This document shows positions 6,572 through 8,017 of a stretch of DNA of 8,017 nucleotides, piece by piece. Under the pieces are notes generated by a model, which was given only the letters and a program-made list of their open reading frames with translations, searched no databases and was not told the DNA's origin. Every line of letters starts with the position of its first letter. Position 1 is the stretch's first letter. The DNA lies in assembly GCA_013138755.1 (NCBI GenBank), contig WTCC01000346.1:1-8017 (forward strand). Reading direction: 5' to 3'. This DNA comes from Gammaproteobacteria bacterium. Lineage in GTDB: Bacteria > Pseudomonadota > Gammaproteobacteria > SZUA-229. Position numbers and translations under genes: made by a program.

Positions 6572-7279
6572 TTGAAGAGTATAGTTTCTATTAATCAGGC
6601 TTGGAATGGTAATGCTGATTGTCTGCATTGCTCTATTCGCAGCTCAGCCTTGTTTAATGGGCTGACAGAGGATGACTTTAAACAATTTCATAAACCTGTT
6701 GATCAGCTAACCCTTAAACAGGGTCAGGTTTTGTACAATATGGGCGATGTGGGTGCTTATCTTTTTACCGTTCGCAGTGGTCTATTGAAGCTTGTGCAGT
6801 CTTTGCCTGATGGCACTCAACGCGTCGTTCGATTGTTATATAGTACCGATGTTTTGGGTCTGGAAATATTGGTCGGTGACAAATATGAGCATGATGTCGT
6901 TGCACTTCGTGACACTGAGCTGTGCCGATACCCGGTCGAGGCGGTGCATGTATTAAGCCAGAGCAACCCCGTCCTGCATAAAGATTTGATGGCGCAGTGG
7001 CAGAAGGCGCTTGCTGAAGCAGATGCCTGGTTGACACACCTATCGACAGGGCCAGCAAAAAAACGGATGGCAAATTTACTGCTTCGGTTGCTCGAAGGCG
7101 AAGACACGGCGCAGTGCGAAATCTTTAACCGCGAGGATATGGGCTCTATTTTAAGCTTAACGACTGAAACAGCCAGTCGTGCTATTTCAGAGTTCGAGCG
7201 ATTAGGGTTGATGAAGAAACTCTCGCATAATCACTATGATTTGGATGTCGAAGGTCTACAGTCTGTCATTGCTGATTAG
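6572..7279 (+). CDS. Crp/Fnr-family transcription regulator, FNR-like
   Basis: A 235-residue regulator with the standard Crp/Fnr layout. A cysteine-bearing N-terminus (1-30) is followed by a cyclic-nucleotide-binding-like barrel (about 35-125: FTVRSGLLKLVQ, PDGTQRVVRLL), a long dimerisation helix (about 130-158) and a winged helix-turn-helix (about 160-230). The recognition helix carries Glu199, Ser202 and Arg203 in TTETASRAISEF, the same E-xx-SR pattern FNR uses to read TTGAT. Cys17, Cys20 and Cys118 align with E. coli FNR cluster ligands Cys23... see note: C17/C20 match the C-x2-C-S-I pair (Cys20 and Cys23) and C118 matches Cys122. The position matching Cys29 is Ala26. The start is a TTG preceded by a weak GGA (6561-6563); no in-frame ATG or GTG exists between the upstream stop and the conserved region. 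It probably senses oxygen, NO or redox state and probably acts on the downstream haemoglobin promoter. Confidence 0.88.
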   Translation: MKSIVSINQAWNGNADCLHCSIRSSALFNGLTEDDFKQFHKPVDQLTLKQGQVLYNMGDVGAYLFTVRSGLLKLVQSLPDGTQRVVRLLYSTDVLGLEILVGDKYEHDVVALRDTELCRYPVEAVHVLSQSNPVLHKDLMAQWQKALAEADAWLTHLSTGPAKKRMANLLLRLLEGEDTAQCEIFNREDMGSILSLTTETASRAISEFERLGLMKKLSHNHYDLDVEGLQSVIAD

Positions 7280-7364
7280 TTTTAGCCGGTTGCAATAATC
7301 TAGATATTTACTCCAGTATGTTCCTCATAGCTGGTTCTCATCGTTCTTTCCGTTATGGTGAATT

Positions 7365-7378
7365 TTGAGATATATCAA
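7365..7378 (+). promoter_or_regulatory. FNR-type operator
   Basis: TTGAG-ATAT-ATCAA matches the FNR consensus TTGAT-N4-ATCAA at nine of ten defined positions. Its centre, 7371.5, is 41.5 bases upstream of position 7413, the start predicted from the TATAAT at 7401. This is the class II activator spacing. It lies 86 bases after the Fnr-type regulator gene and before the truncated haemoglobin gene. Confidence 0.75.
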
Positions 7379-7400
7379 TGATTTCATATTAGTGTTTTTT

Positions 7401-7406
7401 TATAAT
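7401..7406 (+). promoter_or_regulatory. -10 box of the truncated haemoglobin promoter
   Basis: A perfect TATAAT, preceded by a run of T. No -35 hexamer is needed for a class II FNR promoter because the operator occupies that place. Transcription from about 7413 gives a 40-base leader to the ATG at 7453. Confidence 0.7.
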
Positions 7407-7452
7407 TAGTGTCGTTCTAATGTATGTGCCTATATCACTATTGAAAATCATC

Positions 7453-7884
7453 ATGAATACAACTAAAACTATCTATACTCGCCTGGGTGGCGAGCAAGTA
7501 TTACGTGATTTTGTTGAAAACCTTTATTTCTTCATGGATCATTTCCCCGCTGTCGAAAGGATTAGAAGCATGCATCCCAGGGATTTAACGGATACCAGCC
7601 AACACCTGTTTATGTTCTTAAGCGGCATGTTAGGCGGCCCACCTTTATATGTTGAAAAGTTTGGTCAGCCATTTCTCAGGCAGAAGCATATGCATCTGAG
7701 TATTGGTAATAAGGAGCGTGATCAATGGTTATTCTGTGCAGAAAATGCAGCCAATCAATTAAAAATTGATGGTTCGGTACGTCAGGATTTGATGACGGAG
7801 ATAACCAGGATGGCTAATCATCTAAGGAATAAAGACGGAATGCTATCTAGTACTAACGGCTGGAAAAGTGCGAGTCTGCATTAG
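7453..7884 (+). CDS. Group II truncated haemoglobin
   Basis: A 143-residue (from the chosen start) haem protein of the 2-on-2 truncated globin family, group II (trHbO-like). These bind oxygen and NO and are linked to NO detoxification, redox chemistry or oxygen handling. Key residues are visible: Tyr25 at the B10 position, His79 as the proximal haem ligand (in RQKHMHLSIG) and Trp92 at G8 (in ERDQWL). The run FLSGMLGGPPLYVEKFG (about 55-71) is diagnostic for group II. The usual proline-rich segment after the proximal His is altered, HMHLSIG in place of HLPFPIG. The C-terminal tail beyond about 130 (MLSSTNGWKSASLH) is a short extra. The frame opens at an ATG at 7420, but the 7453 start gives the usual family N-terminus. 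Neither has a good Shine-Dalgarno sequence. It is probably controlled by the FNR-type promoter just upstream. Confidence 0.9.
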   Translation: MNTTKTIYTRLGGEQVLRDFVENLYFFMDHFPAVERIRSMHPRDLTDTSQHLFMFLSGMLGGPPLYVEKFGQPFLRQKHMHLSIGNKERDQWLFCAENAANQLKIDGSVRQDLMTEITRMANHLRNKDGMLSSTNGWKSASLH

Positions 7885-7972
7885 TGTGAAAACAATCGGC
7901 GTCGTTATTATTTTTATTTCATTTTTTGTTAATCCCATGAATAGCCTAAGTAATTCTTTGTGGGTAACCCGA

Positions 7973-8017
7973 TATAATTACTCTTGTCGTTAATTACTAT
8001 GTGGTCATAAGGAAAAA
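7973..8017 (+). promoter_or_regulatory. Candidate promoter and ribosome-binding site of the next gene
   Basis: A TATAAT at 7973-7978 and an AAGGA in the last dozen bases suggest a rightward gene that starts just past the window edge. No clear -35 hexamer is seen. The 88-base stretch after the haemoglobin stop shows no convincing terminator. Confidence 0.4.

Noticed and set aside
6765..7107. Minus-strand reading frames inside the Fnr-type gene
   Set aside because: They are antisense shadows of a well-supported regulator, with no ribosome-binding site or recognisable protein features.
7420..7452. ATG at 7420 as the start of the truncated haemoglobin
   Set aside because: It adds 11 residues not typical of the family and would leave only about seven bases of leader after the predicted transcription start. 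It remains possible.

Overview
The window looks like a stretch of an AT-leaning gammaproteobacterial chromosome. The supporting signs are outer-membrane barrel proteins ending in phenylalanine, a lipoprotein with a classic lipobox, an HlyD-type adaptor, an FNR-type regulator and REP/BIME-like palindromic repeats. The species cannot be named from the sequence. There are no rRNA or tRNA genes, no CRISPR array, no insertion sequence and no phage gene. Most genes read rightward; only the leftmost two read leftward.

Left part (1-2294). On the minus strand there is an OprD-like porin (225-1538). Downstream of it lies a BIME-like hairpin (140-208), then the signal peptide of a second exported protein that runs off the left edge (1-114). 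Divergent from the porin is a small secreted beta-barrel protein (1744-2202). It is closed by a near-perfect hairpin terminator with A and T tracts, which should work in both directions.

Middle part (2395-6516). Five rightward genes are packed together. They encode an AI-2E/PerM-family membrane protein, an HlyD-family membrane fusion protein, a DUF2955 membrane protein of the FUSC-like group, a lytic-transglycosylase-like lipoprotein, and a 62-residue protein whose ATG overlaps the preceding stop. HlyD plus DUF2955 is a known pairing for an inner-membrane efflux unit. Here the two reading frames are in the same phase, separated by one TAA, and the second can only begin at a TTG six bases later. 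A REP-type hairpin sits between the AI-2E and HlyD genes, flanked by two similar copies of a ribosome-binding-site-plus-start sequence.

Right part (6517-8017). A Crp/Fnr-family regulator keeps FNR's DNA-recognition residues and three of the four iron-sulfur ligand cysteines. It is followed by a group II truncated haemoglobin gene. The haemoglobin promoter region has a 9-of-10 FNR box and a perfect TATAAT spaced as in a class II FNR-activated promoter (box centre at -41.5 if transcription starts at 7413). This pair is the most interesting item in the window: a probable oxygen- or NO-responsive regulator next to a haem protein with an FNR-type promoter. The last bases carry a ribosome-binding site for a gene that begins beyond the right edge.
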